From contig NZ_BLRL01000003.1 in NCBI RefSeq assembly GCF_015082335.1, forward strand, positions 454,641 to 518,640: 64,000 bases of DNA. Reading direction: 5' to 3'. Every line of letters begins with the position of its first letter. Within the stretch, counting starts at the first letter, position 1. Both the position numbers and the translations under genes were made by a program. Below the pieces are notes generated by a model, which did not search any database, was not told where the DNA came from, and was given only the letters and a program-made list of their open reading frames with translations. Shown here in pieces: positions 17,593-27,648 of the stretch. This DNA comes from Moritella sp. F3 (GTDB taxonomy: Bacteria; Pseudomonadota; Gammaproteobacteria; Enterobacterales; Moritellaceae).

Positions 17593-17985
17593 ATGAAAAT
17601 AGGAAAGTTGGCGAATCTAGCTAACGTAAATATTGAGACAATTCGTTACTACGAGCGCATTGGTTTGATCGAACAACCCGTTACGCCTGAGCAGGGCTAT
17701 CGTGAATATCCTGATAAAACACTCGAACGAGTCCAGTTTATTAAGCGTTCTCAAGAGCTTGGGTTTACATTAAATGAAGTCGCTAACTTACTTCTATTAG
17801 GGGAAGAAAACTGCTTTTCGGTGCAAGAAATTGCAGAGAAAAAACTTGCTAATGTGAGAGAAAAGCTAGCTGATTTAAAACGCCTTGAAAACGTATTAGC
17901 CAATTTAGTCACTCAATGCAGATGCAACAACACTGACTCTGCTTGTCCTATAGTAGAGAGTCTTTTACCGAAAAAAAACAGCTAA
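17593..17985 (+). CDS. merR: Mercury-responsive regulator MerR
   Basis: 130-residue MerR-family activator/repressor. The N-terminal winged helix-turn-helix contains NIETIRYYERIGLIEQP. The three Hg(II)-binding cysteines are at 74, 109 and 118, with the same 35- and 9-residue spacings as in Tn501/Tn21 MerR; C111 is extra. It dimerises through the long helix between them. Unlike Tn21-type operons, merR is codirectional with and upstream of merTPFA, so the regulated promoter lies in the 68-bp gap after merR rather than in a divergent region. AAGGGTG precedes the start. Confidence 0.95.
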   Translation: MKIGKLANLANVNIETIRYYERIGLIEQPVTPEQGYREYPDKTLERVQFIKRSQELGFTLNEVANLLLLGEENCFSVQEIAEKKLANVREKLADLKRLENVLANLVTQCRCNNTDSACPIVESLLPKKNS

Positions 17986-17990
17986 TATAT

Positions 17991-18022
17991 TTGACTCTGT
18001 ACTTAGGTACGGGGTTTATACT
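17991..18022 (+). promoter_or_regulatory. MerR-controlled promoter/operator PmerT
   Basis: -35 TTGACT (17991-17996) and -10 TATACT (18017-18022) are 20 bp apart, the over-long spacer characteristic of MerR-twisted promoters. Between them is the dyad CTGTAC-TTAG-GTACGG (17997-18012), close to the classical mer operator. Confidence 0.88.
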
Positions 18023-18053
18023 TACTTTACTAACAAAAAAAGTGGAGTAAGTC

Positions 18054-18401
18054 ATGGAAAATAAAGCAAGTAACCTTCCTTTAATGGGTGGTCTTGTTGC
18101 TGCAATTGGGGCAGGTCTCTGCTGCGCAGGCCCTCTTGTGCTACTGCTGCTCGGCATAGGTGGTTCTTGGATTGGGAATTTTACCCTCTTTGAACCCTAT
18201 CGCCCCTTCTTCATTCTTGCTGTTGTTGGACTGTTTAGCTGGTCAGGCTGGAAACTCTACCGTCCACAAATTGAATGCCAACAAGGCACACCCTGTGCAG
18301 TCCCGCAAGTGCAAACTCGTCGAAAAATCACGTTCTGGTTAGCTTCCCTTATTGCCCTGATTTTAATCTCCAGTAATTACTGGGTTCTATGGATTACTTA
18401 A
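18054..18401 (+). CDS. merT: Mercuric transport protein MerT
   Basis: 115-residue inner-membrane Hg(II) importer with three hydrophobic helices. Cys23-Cys24 in the first helix (GLCCAGP) and Cys75/Cys81 in the cytoplasmic loop (IECQQGTPC) are the two metal-relay pairs of MerT. It passes Hg(II) from periplasmic MerP to cytoplasmic MerA. First gene behind the MerR-type promoter; merP follows after 18 bp. Confidence 0.95.
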   Translation: MENKASNLPLMGGLVAAIGAGLCCAGPLVLLLLGIGGSWIGNFTLFEPYRPFFILAVVGLFSWSGWKLYRPQIECQQGTPCAVPQVQTRRKITFWLASLIALILISSNYWVLWIT

Positions 18402-18419
18402 AAAGATAAGGATAAAAAC

Positions 18420-18751
18420 ATGCTTATTTTGAATAAAATATTATTACTGCTCGGAGTGTCTTTGATCACTTTTGGATCTATAGCTAAGCCTCAGATTGTG
18501 ACTTTAGAGCTACCAACAATGAATTGCCCTGTTTGTCCAATTACCGTAACAAAGTCTCTTGAACAAGTCGATGGTGTGACTGATGTTGAGGTGTTGTACG
18601 AAAAAAATTGGCACAGGTTGATTTTGATGACGAAAGTACGAATATACGAATATACGAATATACGAATATACGAATATACGAATATACAAATATACAAACA
18701 CTTATTGATGCGACAACGAATGCTGGCTACCCCTCAAACTTAAAAAAGTAG
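18420..18751 (+). pseudogene. merP: Periplasmic mercury-binding protein MerP, frameshifted and repeat-expanded
   Basis: A signal peptide (residues 1-22) and the HMA metal site MNCPVCPITV (C36, C39) are normal up to VLYEK. At 18601 the A-run after TACG has 7 A; eight would keep the MerP frame (KKLAQVDFDDEST). The current frame instead runs to a stop at 18741-18743 (107 residues with an aberrant tail). The true C-terminus is still encoded in the ancestral frame (NIQTLIDATTNAGYPSNLKK, stop at 18749-18751). In addition, ACGAATAT is repeated six times (18638-18685), with a seventh copy ACAAATAT, adding 48 bp (16 codons) to what was one copy. The A7 tract could also be a sequencing error. Confidence 0.85.
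18638..18693 (+). repeat. Octanucleotide tandem repeat inside merP
   Basis: Six perfect ACGAATAT units and one ACAAATAT unit, head to tail. The unit length is not a multiple of three, so each gained or lost copy shifts the frame of the merP 3' end; losing one unit would compensate the missing A upstream. Confidence 0.95.
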
Positions 18752-18757
18752 GTTTAT

Positions 18758-19009
18758 ATGAATAAAAAACGTCCACTATTAAAATGGGGAATTACAGGTA
18801 CTGTGATTGCAGCACTGTGTTGTTTTACCCCTATTCTGGTCATCGTTCTAGGGGTTGTAGGGCTCTCTGGCATGCTTGGTTATTTAGATTATGTTTTACT
18901 GCCAGCACTCGCTTTTTTTATTGGGTTGACGTTTTACGCATTGTTTAAAAGTAAGAAAAAAAATAAGTCCGATTCTTGTCATCTAAGTTCAAAGGATGGG
19001 GGAAAATAA
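18758..19009 (+). CDS. merF: Mercury transport protein MerF
   Basis: 83-residue protein with two transmembrane helices. The first helix carries the vicinal Cys pair in AALCCFTP; the second hydrophobic block GLSGMLGYLDYVLLPALAFF matches MerF closely. The cytoplasmic tail has a further Cys near the end. It is an alternative Hg(II) importer to MerT. Its stop codon directly abuts the merA ATG. Confidence 0.93.
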   Translation: MNKKRPLLKWGITGTVIAALCCFTPILVIVLGVVGLSGMLGYLDYVLLPALAFFIGLTFYALFKSKKKNKSDSCHLSSKDGGK

Positions 19010-20449
<1,440 letters not shown>

Positions 20450-20460
20450 ATCGAAGGCAT

Positions 20461-20524
20461 AATATTCATTTTCCATATTAAAACTAATATGAATATTACA
20501 AGTTAGAACTAGTACTCTAACTTG
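20461..20524 (+). terminator. Two hairpins after merA
   Basis: The first is CATATTA-aaac-TAATATG flanked by AATATT on both sides (20461-20497). The second is CAAGTTAGA/TCTAACTTG (20499-20524) with an 8-nt loop, followed by a T-containing stretch. The second overlaps the inverted attC-like copy 6. Confidence 0.6.
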
Positions 20525-20546
20525 TTTCTGTCCAAATATGGCTTAG
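20517..20546 (-). repeat. attC-like repeat, copy 6, inverted
   Basis: Read on the minus strand: CTAAGCC, an 18-bp spacer, GTTAG. It has the same spacing as copies 1 and 3-5 but the opposite orientation, and it closes the island on the right. Confidence 0.5.
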
Positions 20547-21040
20547 GGCTGTCCGCTTATTATTATCAACATTGTATTAACCGTGTCGCCTATAATTATC
20601 TACAGCGATTAAGACTGAGATATACATTGTCACTAACAGAAGCTAGATAGAGTCCAAACTACCTACTATTCATTAGTTATAACTAAACCTGTTTGTATTT
20701 ACAGATTAATTTATAATATAAGTGAAATAAATTACTTGCATCTTGATAACATTTAAATTAAATTGCCGTCATTAAATCGAGCTACTCGATTATTTTGTTT
20801 TTTATATGGACTTTAAAATACAGTGATACAAATCATTAATCACACATTTCGTATTTCCCTACCGTACTTCTGATCTCTGATTAGCGCGAGCGCTTTACAG
20901 CTTCGCCTAAAATTTAGCATTTTCTATTTGTTGCCTACGCAGCTTACCTGTTCGCTTGTTTACTTCCGCTCTAACGCGATTTAACCGTTTTAGCATTATT
21001 AAACATTCGAATACGCATTTTTTTATTTAAAATTTGAAGA
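20547..21040. other. Non-coding region upstream of the norspermidine operon
   Basis: About 490 bp, very AT-rich to 20860, then a 160-bp stretch of different composition just before ddc. It contains the perfect palindrome AGCGCGAGCGCT (20883-20894) and two TTTAGCATT blocks. No gene supported; it may be an untranslated leader. Confidence 0.45.
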
Positions 21041-22585
21041 ATGATGAAAAACTCAAACCAAAATTCAAATCACAACAGTGATTGGTCTGATGTATTCGTA
21101 CATCTTGATCCTAAAGCACAACCGCATTACCTTAACGCAATCGAGCATTCTGCACGTGAATTATCAGCGATGTTTACCGCTGTTGATGCACCATATTCAG
21201 GGCTAGAACCAGCAGCGTTGAATGAGAAAATCATGGCAATGCCAATTGGTAAAACGCCAATTGCGCCGCTTGCTGAAATCATTTCAAACAATGTGGACGT
21301 TATTGGCAAAAACTCGATTATTGTCCAGCATCCGCATTGTATTGCGCATCTACACACGCCACCGTTAATTCCTGCATTGGCAGCTGAAACCATTATTTCT
21401 GCGTTAAACCAATCAATGGACTCATGGGACCAAGCATCTTCTGCTACCTACGTAGAACAGAAAATGACGAATTGGTTGTGTGAACTCTTCGGTTATGACC
21501 TTGAGCAATCAGCGACCAATAATGGCGCTGACGGTGTATTTACCAGTGGCGGAACGCAAAGCAACTTAATGGGTCTGTTGTTGGCACGCGATCGCGCTGT
21601 TGAACAAATTTCGGGTGAAAGTGTTCAGAAAGACGGCTTACCAAGTTACGCGAAAAAACTTCGCATTCTGTGTTCACAAACAAGTCATTTTACCGTGCAA
21701 AAGTCAGCCTCGTTAATGGGGTTGGGTGAACGCGCAGTTGTGACTGTTGCAACGGATGAGTTCGGTTGTTTAGATATGAACGCATTAAACACCACGATTG
21801 CAGATCTTCAGTCGCAAGACTTGATCCCATTCTGTGTTGTGGGTACTGCGGGCACGACCGACCTTGGTGCGATTGATGACTTACAAGCGATAGCGGCAAT
21901 CAGCGAACAACACAATATGTGGTTTCACGTTGATGGCGCATACGGCGGGGCATTGATCTTGAGTTCACACAAAGATCGTTTGGCGGGAATCGAACTGGCT
22001 GATTCGATCAGTACCGATTTCCACAAGTTGTTCTTCCAACCGATTAGCTGTGGCGCATTATTAATTCGTGATAATCACAACTTCAAATACCTGCTACACC
22101 ATGCTGACTACTTAAATCGTGAAACTGACGAACTACCGAACTTGGTGGATAAATCAATCGCCACGACCAAGCGTTTTGATGCACTAAAACTGCTGATGTC
22201 TATGCAAGCGTTGGGTACGGATAAATTTGGTGCGATGTACGATCATCTTATCAGCCTAACTCAAGATGTAGGTGCGTTAGTCAAAGCGACTGACAAGTTT
22301 GAATTGTTGGCTCTGCCACAACTAAGCACTGTGTTGTTCAGATATAACGATCTAATAACAAGTAGCGACGTAAGTGCTGAGCGTGAAGAACAGATCTGCA
22401 TGATCAATCAGCGTTTACGTTTGGATCTGCTAACAGCAGGACAAGCAGTATTAGGCGAAACCAAAATTAATGGTTATACCTGCCTAAAACTGACAATTTT
22501 GAATCCGTGTTTACAGTTAAGTGATTTTGAAAGCTTGTTTAGCAAGATCGCTGATTTTGCTGAACTTCAAAGTTATATCAAATAA
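21041..22585 (+). CDS. ddc: L-2,4-diaminobutyrate decarboxylase
   Basis: 514-residue PLP-dependent group II decarboxylase converting L-2,4-diaminobutyrate to 1,3-diaminopropane. Seen: substrate-side block QHPHCIAHLHTPPL; the TSGGTQSNLMGLLLARD cofactor segment; the aspartate in HVDGAYGG (about 298) that pairs with the PLP nitrogen; and the Schiff-base lysine in STDFHKLFF (about 329). The assignment to diaminobutyrate rather than another amino acid rests on the downstream norspermidine genes and overall likeness to the decarboxylase half of the Vibrio fusion enzyme. First gene of a four-gene operon. Confidence 0.92.
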   Translation: MMKNSNQNSNHNSDWSDVFVHLDPKAQPHYLNAIEHSARELSAMFTAVDAPYSGLEPAALNEKIMAMPIGKTPIAPLAEIISNNVDVIGKNSIIVQHPHCIAHLHTPPLIPALAAETIISALNQSMDSWDQASSATYVEQKMTNWLCELFGYDLEQSATNNGADGVFTSGGTQSNLMGLLLARDRAVEQISGESVQKDGLPSYAKKLRILCSQTSHFTVQKSASLMGLGERAVVTVATDEFGCLDMNALNTTIADLQSQDLIPFCVVGTAGTTDLGAIDDLQAIAAISEQHNMWFHVDGAYGGALILSSHKDRLAGIELADSISTDFHKLFFQPISCGALLIRDNHNFKYLLHHADYLNRETDELPNLVDKSIATTKRFDALKLLMSMQALGTDKFGAMYDHLISLTQDVGALVKATDKFELLALPQLSTVLFRYNDLITSSDVSAEREEQICMINQRLRLDLLTAGQAVLGETKINGYTCLKLTILNPCLQLSDFESLFSKIADFAELQSYIK

Positions 22586-22689
22586 CGCTAGCTTAGCGTT
22601 TATAGCAATAAATATAACAGTGGTTGATCAGTTTCAAATAGATCAGCCATTTATAAAATAACAATAAAGAATAAGTTTAAGGAATAGAT

Positions 22690-23910
22690 ATGTCTGTATT
22701 ACAAATTGGTGCTGGTGGTGTTGGTTGGGTTATTGCGCATAAATGTGCTCAAAACAATGACGTGTTTGGTGATATTACAATCGCTTCACGTACTATCGCT
22801 AAATGTGACAAAATAATTACCAGTGTTCATAACCGAGACAACTTAAAAGACAAGACGCGCAGCTTAGTATCACGTGAAATCAACGTTGATAACAAAGATG
22901 AGCTAATCGCATTAATCGAAGAAGTAAATCCAGATTTAGTAATTAATGCCGGTCCTCCATGGGTAAACGTAGCGATCATGGCTGCGTGTGTAGCAACTAA
23001 AACTGCTTACCTAGATACCTCTGTTGCCACTGATTTATGCAGTGAAGGCCAGCAAGTACCAGAAGCTTATGATCCACAATGGGCATTCCGCGACGACTTC
23101 GAAAAAGCGGGTATCACAGGTATTCTTGGTGCTGGTTTTGATCCAGGTGTAGTAAGCGTATTCGCAACATATGCATACAAGCATTTGTTTGATGAAATTG
23201 ACAGCATCGACGTAATGGATGTAAACGCGGGTGATCACGGTCAACGCTTTGCAACTAACTTTGATCCAGAAACAAACATGTTAGAGATCTTAGGTGATTC
23301 GTTCTACTTTGAGAACAAAGAATGGCACCAAGTACCTTGCCACAGCCGTGTAATGGAATTTGATTTCCCTGTTGTTGGACAACAAAAAGTTTACTCAATG
23401 GCGCACGATGAAGTACGTTCATTAGCAGAATTCATTCCTGCAAAACGTATTGAATTCTGGATGGGTTTCTCTGATAACTATCTTAAATACTTCAACGTAA
23501 TGCGCGATATTGGTTTATTAAGCCAAGTACCTGTTACAACGACTGACGGTATTACGGTTGAACCACTGAAAGTATTAAAAGCGATCTTACCAGATCCAAC
23601 ATCACTAGCAGCTGGCTACACGGGCAAAACATGTATCGGTACATGGGTTCGTGGTACTAAAGCTGGCAAGCCGCGCAGCGTATTCGTATATAACATCTGC
23701 GATCACGAAGAAGCATATAAAGAAGTTGAGCATCAAGCTATTTCTTATACAACAGGCGTACCAGCAATTACTGCTGCACTACTTTACTTCCAAGGTAAGT
23801 GGAGCGAAGCAGGGCTATTTAACGTAGAGCAGTTAAACCCAGATGACTTCTTAGAATTGATGCCACGTATCGGTCTAACATGGGAAGTTCAAGAGCTGGA
23901 CTGCGAGTAA
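22690..23910 (+). CDS. Carboxynorspermidine dehydrogenase (synthase)
   Basis: 406-residue NADPH-dependent enzyme of the saccharopine dehydrogenase family. It condenses 1,3-diaminopropane with aspartate semialdehyde to carboxynorspermidine; it can also make carboxyspermidine from putrescine. The N-terminal Rossmann motif [16 protein letters not shown] and the conserved NAGPPWVN and [16 protein letters not shown] blocks are clear. A good AAGGAAT ribosome-binding site precedes the ATG, and its stop overlaps the nspC ATG by one base. Confidence 0.95.
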   Translation: MSVLQIGAGGVGWVIAHKCAQNNDVFGDITIASRTIAKCDKIITSVHNRDNLKDKTRSLVSREINVDNKDELIALIEEVNPDLVINAGPPWVNVAIMAACVATKTAYLDTSVATDLCSEGQQVPEAYDPQWAFRDDFEKAGITGILGAGFDPGVVSVFATYAYKHLFDEIDSIDVMDVNAGDHGQRFATNFDPETNMLEILGDSFYFENKEWHQVPCHSRVMEFDFPVVGQQKVYSMAHDEVRSLAEFIPAKRIEFWMGFSDNYLKYFNVMRDIGLLSQVPVTTTDGITVEPLKVLKAILPDPTSLAAGYTGKTCIGTWVRGTKAGKPRSVFVYNICDHEEAYKEVEHQAISYTTGVPAITAALLYFQGKWSEAGLFNVEQLNPDDFLELMPRIGLTWEVQELDCE

Positions 23911-25079
23911 TGTCGGCAGTTAATACAACTGTAACAGGGGCGCTTAGTGCGCCTCTGAAAACACCGTATTTCATGATCCATGAAGACAAACTGCTGCGCA
24001 ATCTCGAGATCTGCAAGCAGTTAAAAGATCTATCTGATGTGAAATTGGTGTTAGCGTTGAAATGTTTCTCTACATGGGGAACGTTCGATACCATCAGTAA
24101 ATATTTAGACGGTACAACCAGTAGTGGTCCGTATGAAGTACAGCTAGGTCACGAAACATTTCCCGGTGAAACACATGCTTACAGCGTGGGTTACAGCGAA
24201 GATGACGTGATTGCGGTGCGTGATATAGCCGATAAAATCATTTTTAATTCGGTATCACAACTGGAACGCATGCAGCCTTTGTTGCCCGATTCAAGCAGCG
24301 TTGGCTTGCGTATTAACCCTGAAGTCAGTTACGCAGGGCAAGATCTCGCTGATCCTGCGCGTGCTTATTCTCGCTTAGGTGTTAAACAAGCAGGTCTAAC
24401 GGCTGAAACTGTGGCTAAACTTGATGGTTTGATGTTCCACATGAATTGTGAAAACAAGGATTTTGTTGCTTATAACAGCATCCTAAGCACCATTTCAGAG
24501 CAGTTTTCAGTACACCTAGAGCAAGTATCTTGGGTGAGTTTGGGTGGTGGTTTGTTTTTCACTTATCCGGGTTATCCAGTGGCTGAATTAGCATTAGCAT
24601 TGAAAGCCTTTGCTGAAAAACACCAAGTGCAGTTGTATCTTGAACCGGGTGAAGCGGTTATTACAGATACGACCGACCTTGTGGTATCGGTATTAGACGT
24701 TGTTGAAAACGATAAAAAAACAGCAATCGTAGACAGCGCAACTGAAGCGCATCGTTTAGATACCCTTATCTATAACGAACCAGCGAGTTTTGCGGAAGCA
24801 ACGGCAGAGGGCGAACACCCTTACATCATAGGCAGTTGTTCATGTTTGGCTGGGGATGTATTTGGCGAAGCCAATTTCCCACAGGCATTACACATTGGCG
24901 ATCGTCTAACGATTAAAGATTCAGCCGGTTACACCATGGTGAAACTGAACTGGTTCAATGGCCTAAAAATGCCAAGCATCTATTTTCAACGTGCAGATGT
25001 TAATGGCGTGAGTGGAGAGATTGAGACCCTAAATCAGTTTGATTATCAGGATTTCAAGGCGACCTTGGGCAAAGCTTAA
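23910..25079 (+). CDS. nspC: Carboxynorspermidine decarboxylase
   Basis: 389-residue fold-III PLP decarboxylase giving norspermidine from carboxynorspermidine. I choose the ATG at 23910 because it overlaps the previous stop (TAATG); the frame is open further upstream to 23880 inside the preceding gene. Motifs: the PLP lysine in [14 protein letters not shown], the glycine-rich phosphate-binding [14 protein letters not shown], and the catalytic Cys region [14 protein letters not shown]. In V. cholerae the homologue controls biofilm formation through norspermidine. Confidence 0.95.
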   Translation: MSAVNTTVTGALSAPLKTPYFMIHEDKLLRNLEICKQLKDLSDVKLVLALKCFSTWGTFDTISKYLDGTTSSGPYEVQLGHETFPGETHAYSVGYSEDDVIAVRDIADKIIFNSVSQLERMQPLLPDSSSVGLRINPEVSYAGQDLADPARAYSRLGVKQAGLTAETVAKLDGLMFHMNCENKDFVAYNSILSTISEQFSVHLEQVSWVSLGGGLFFTYPGYPVAELALALKAFAEKHQVQLYLEPGEAVITDTTDLVVSVLDVVENDKKTAIVDSATEAHRLDTLIYNEPASFAEATAEGEHPYIIGSCSCLAGDVFGEANFPQALHIGDRLTIKDSAGYTMVKLNWFNGLKMPSIYFQRADVNGVSGEIETLNQFDYQDFKATLGKA

Positions 25080-25132
25080 TCTTGCCGAGTGTCAGCAACA
25101 ATATGAATGATACCTTTCACAAGGTGGCAATT

Positions 25133-26599
25133 ATGAATAAAAGATCAAAGAAGGTTGAAAACGACGTGAGCGAAGTTTTAAATTATGTGACTGAAATGAA
25201 TAACGATAAACCAGTGACGCGCGCAGTAATGCCTACCGCGTTAAACTTGGATTCGTTTCTTAGTCAGCCAGCACGTGTGCTAGCGACTAATAGCTATTTA
25301 CAACGCCAAGAACAACGTGAGTCAAATGCTCGCAGTTATCCGCGTCGTTTGCCATTTGCGTTAAAACGCGGCCAAGGTATCTTTGTTGAAGATACTCAGC
25401 AACAGATCTTTATTGATTGTTTAGCTGCTGCAGGTACGCTGGCGCTGGGTCATAGCCACGCTGATGTAACAGCTGCGTTGATCGAAGCTGTGCAGTCAGA
25501 AGTACCAATGCAAACGTTAGATCTGATGACCCCAGTCAAAGATCAGTTTATGACGCTGTTATTGGATCTACTACCGGGTAATATGGCTGAAAATGCACGC
25601 ATTCAAATGTGTAGCCCTTGTGGCTCTGATGCAGTTGAAGCGGCATTAAAGCTGGCTAAAATTGCCACTGGTCGTCGTTCTGTTTTAGCATTCTCGGGGG
25701 CTTATCACGGCATGACGCATGGCGCGTTAGCAATGATGGGTAATTTAGGCCCTAAATCAGCCTTGAGCATGACGGGCGCGGATGTGCAAATTATGCCATT
25801 CCCGTATGCACCACGCTGTCCTTATGGCCTCGGTGAAACGGGCATTAAAGCCAGCCTTTATCAGTTAGAAACAATGCTAACTGATCCTGAATCTGGCGTG
25901 GCTAAACCCGCGGCAATTATCGTTGAAGCAGTGCAGGGTGAAGCAGGCTCATTACCTGCAGATCCAAGCTGGTTACGCGGTTTACGTGATATTACTAAGC
26001 GTCACGGTATCGTGCTTATTATTGATGAAATTCAAGCGGGTATGGGTCGTACCGGTAAAGTATTTGCATTTGAACATGCAGACATTGAACCTGATGTGAT
26101 CGTAGTATCTAAAGCGTTAGGTGGCGGTCAACCGCTCGCTGCGATTGTGTATCACAGCGATTTTGATAAGTGGAATCCTGGTGCTCATGCAGGTACATTC
26201 CGTGGTAACCAGCTAGCAATGGCATCAGGTATGGTAGTGATGCGTCATCTTGCGGAAAACCAATTACATCTGCATGCAGGTGCAATGGGTGCTAAGTTAA
26301 AGCATGACTTAGAAGCGATTGATAGTGACGTTATCGGTGATGTCCGTGGTCGTGGTTTGATGTTAGGTATCGAGATTGTTGATCCTAATGGCGAGCGTGA
26401 TGTATTAGGTAACTTGCCACAAGATGGCGAACGTGCGAAAGAGATTCAACAAGCAGCATTACGTCGTGGTTTGATTATTGAATTAGGTGGGCGTTTTGGT
26501 TCTACTATCCGCATGTTACCGCCACTGATTATCCAATCTGAAGAAATTGATGTGGTTGTGGCAATCCTAACGGATGCGATTAATTCTGTTGCAACTTAG
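25133..26599 (+). CDS. dat: L-2,4-diaminobutyrate:2-oxoglutarate aminotransferase
   Basis: Class III PLP aminotransferase making L-2,4-diaminobutyrate from aspartate semialdehyde and glutamate. The start at 25133 is preferred: AAGGTGG lies 5 nt upstream. An in-frame TTG at 25082 and an ATG at 25103 are less likely. 488 residues. Motifs: CGSDAVEAALKLAK, FSGAYHGMTHGALAMMG, IIDEIQAGMGRTG, and the Schiff-base lysine in VVSKALGGGQPLAA. Last gene of the norspermidine operon; in Vibrio this activity is fused to the decarboxylase, whereas here the two are separate genes at opposite ends. Confidence 0.94.
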   Translation: MNKRSKKVENDVSEVLNYVTEMNNDKPVTRAVMPTALNLDSFLSQPARVLATNSYLQRQEQRESNARSYPRRLPFALKRGQGIFVEDTQQQIFIDCLAAAGTLALGHSHADVTAALIEAVQSEVPMQTLDLMTPVKDQFMTLLLDLLPGNMAENARIQMCSPCGSDAVEAALKLAKIATGRRSVLAFSGAYHGMTHGALAMMGNLGPKSALSMTGADVQIMPFPYAPRCPYGLGETGIKASLYQLETMLTDPESGVAKPAAIIVEAVQGEAGSLPADPSWLRGLRDITKRHGIVLIIDEIQAGMGRTGKVFAFEHADIEPDVIVVSKALGGGQPLAAIVYHSDFDKWNPGAHAGTFRGNQLAMASGMVVMRHLAENQLHLHAGAMGAKLKHDLEAIDSDVIGDVRGRGLMLGIEIVDPNGERDVLGNLPQDGERAKEIQQAALRRGLIIELGGRFGSTIRMLPPLIIQSEEIDVVVAILTDAINSVAT

Positions 26600-26651
26600 T
26601 TAGCTATTTAGTCCACTGAGTCGCTAGATAAAAATTTAATGCATAATAAAG

Positions 26652-26703
26652 GCCTTTAGATGATTTATTCATGATGAATAAGTCAATACTAAAGGCTTTT
26701 TTG
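26652..26703 (+). terminator. Rho-independent terminator of norspermidine operon
   Basis: GCCTTTAG/CTAAAGGC outer stem with an inner TTATTCATGATGAATAA hairpin, followed by a run of seven T. Confidence 0.85.
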
Positions 26704-26803
26704 TGTTCGGTATCACTCTTTTTTACATTTGCAACGAATAAGTGATATTGAGAATTATTACTATTAGGTGTTAGTATACTTAATCGTTTTTAAGCTAGAG
26801 TTA

Positions 26804-27577
26804 ATGGATTTGACTAGTATAGAGCAAGTTATACCACCTAAGTTACTATTATATATTTTAAAATCAGAAAATTATGGTGTTGAATACCAACCTATCATAG
26901 CACTTGATACACTTGAAATATTTGCTTATGAAGCGTTATCACGTTTCTATGATGATCAAAGTAATGCCATCCCCCCAGATCAAGTATATAAGGCATTGCA
27001 TGATAATCCGCTATCTCTATTTCAGGTGGAGTATGCACAGAAAAAATTACAGCTTCAACACGCTCCAAAAAATATCAAATTGTTTGTTAATTTAGATCAA
27101 GATTCATATTTTGCTTATGGCGATGATATCGCAGATTTGTCGATAGTCACGAAACAATTAAATCCCTTCATTCAGTTGTTTTTAGATCATAAGGACAATG
27201 AAGTAGTTGTTGAGTTGATTGAAAACTCCGAGATAATCGACGCCAAAATGAGTATTAACATGATCAAATTAATGGCGTCATATAATATAAGAACTGCAAT
27301 TGATGATGTTTGTAACGAACAGTCGATGCTCTCTACCGCAGTGTTAGAACAAGTTAATTTTATTAAATTTGATCGTTTTGTGGTATTGAATCAGCATAAT
27401 GCCCAATTTTTATTATTGATTAGAGCCTTGATTGCTTATGCTAGAGCCGCAGGTAAGAAAACGATTTTGGAGGGCGTGGAAACAGAGGGGGATCTGTTGT
27501 TTGCAAAGTCGCTAAATATTGATTATGTACAAGGCTTTCTATTTAAACCGCAGTTTCTATTTATACATAAGACTTAA
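26804..27577 (+). CDS. EAL-domain c-di-GMP phosphodiesterase
   Basis: 257 residues from the ATG at 26804; an in-frame GTG at 26768 would add 12 residues and cannot be excluded. A stand-alone EAL domain with nearly all catalytic elements: YEALSRF, FVNLDQ (metal Asn), VVVELIE, IDDVCNE (metal Asp pair), FIKFD (Lys), LEGVETE and VQGFLFKP. It is therefore probably active in hydrolysing c-di-GMP. There is no sensor or membrane domain. It sits between the norspermidine operon and the chemoreceptor cluster; norspermidine and c-di-GMP both affect biofilm in Vibrio, so a functional link is possible but unproven. Confidence 0.9.
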   Translation: MDLTSIEQVIPPKLLLYILKSENYGVEYQPIIALDTLEIFAYEALSRFYDDQSNAIPPDQVYKALHDNPLSLFQVEYAQKKLQLQHAPKNIKLFVNLDQDSYFAYGDDIADLSIVTKQLNPFIQLFLDHKDNEVVVELIENSEIIDAKMSINMIKLMASYNIRTAIDDVCNEQSMLSTAVLEQVNFIKFDRFVVLNQHNAQFLLLIRALIAYARAAGKKTILEGVETEGDLLFAKSLNIDYVQGFLFKPQFLFIHKT

Positions 27578-27583
27578 CATATA

Positions 27584-27616
27584 ATGTTGGCTTTTAAACG
27601 GGTTAAAAGCCAACAT
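27584..27616. terminator. Bidirectional terminator between EAL gene and chemoreceptor 1
   Basis: Perfect 14-bp stem ATGTTGGCTTTTAA/TTAAAAGCCAACAT with a 5-nt loop, between convergent genes. Confidence 0.75.
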
Positions 27617-27648
27617 GTTGCGCATATAAAATATTTAGATATAAGGTA

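Noticed and set aside
18638..18693. Tandem short repeats as a CRISPR-like array
   Set aside because: Units are 8 bp head to tail with no spacers and lie within merP; it is a microsatellite.
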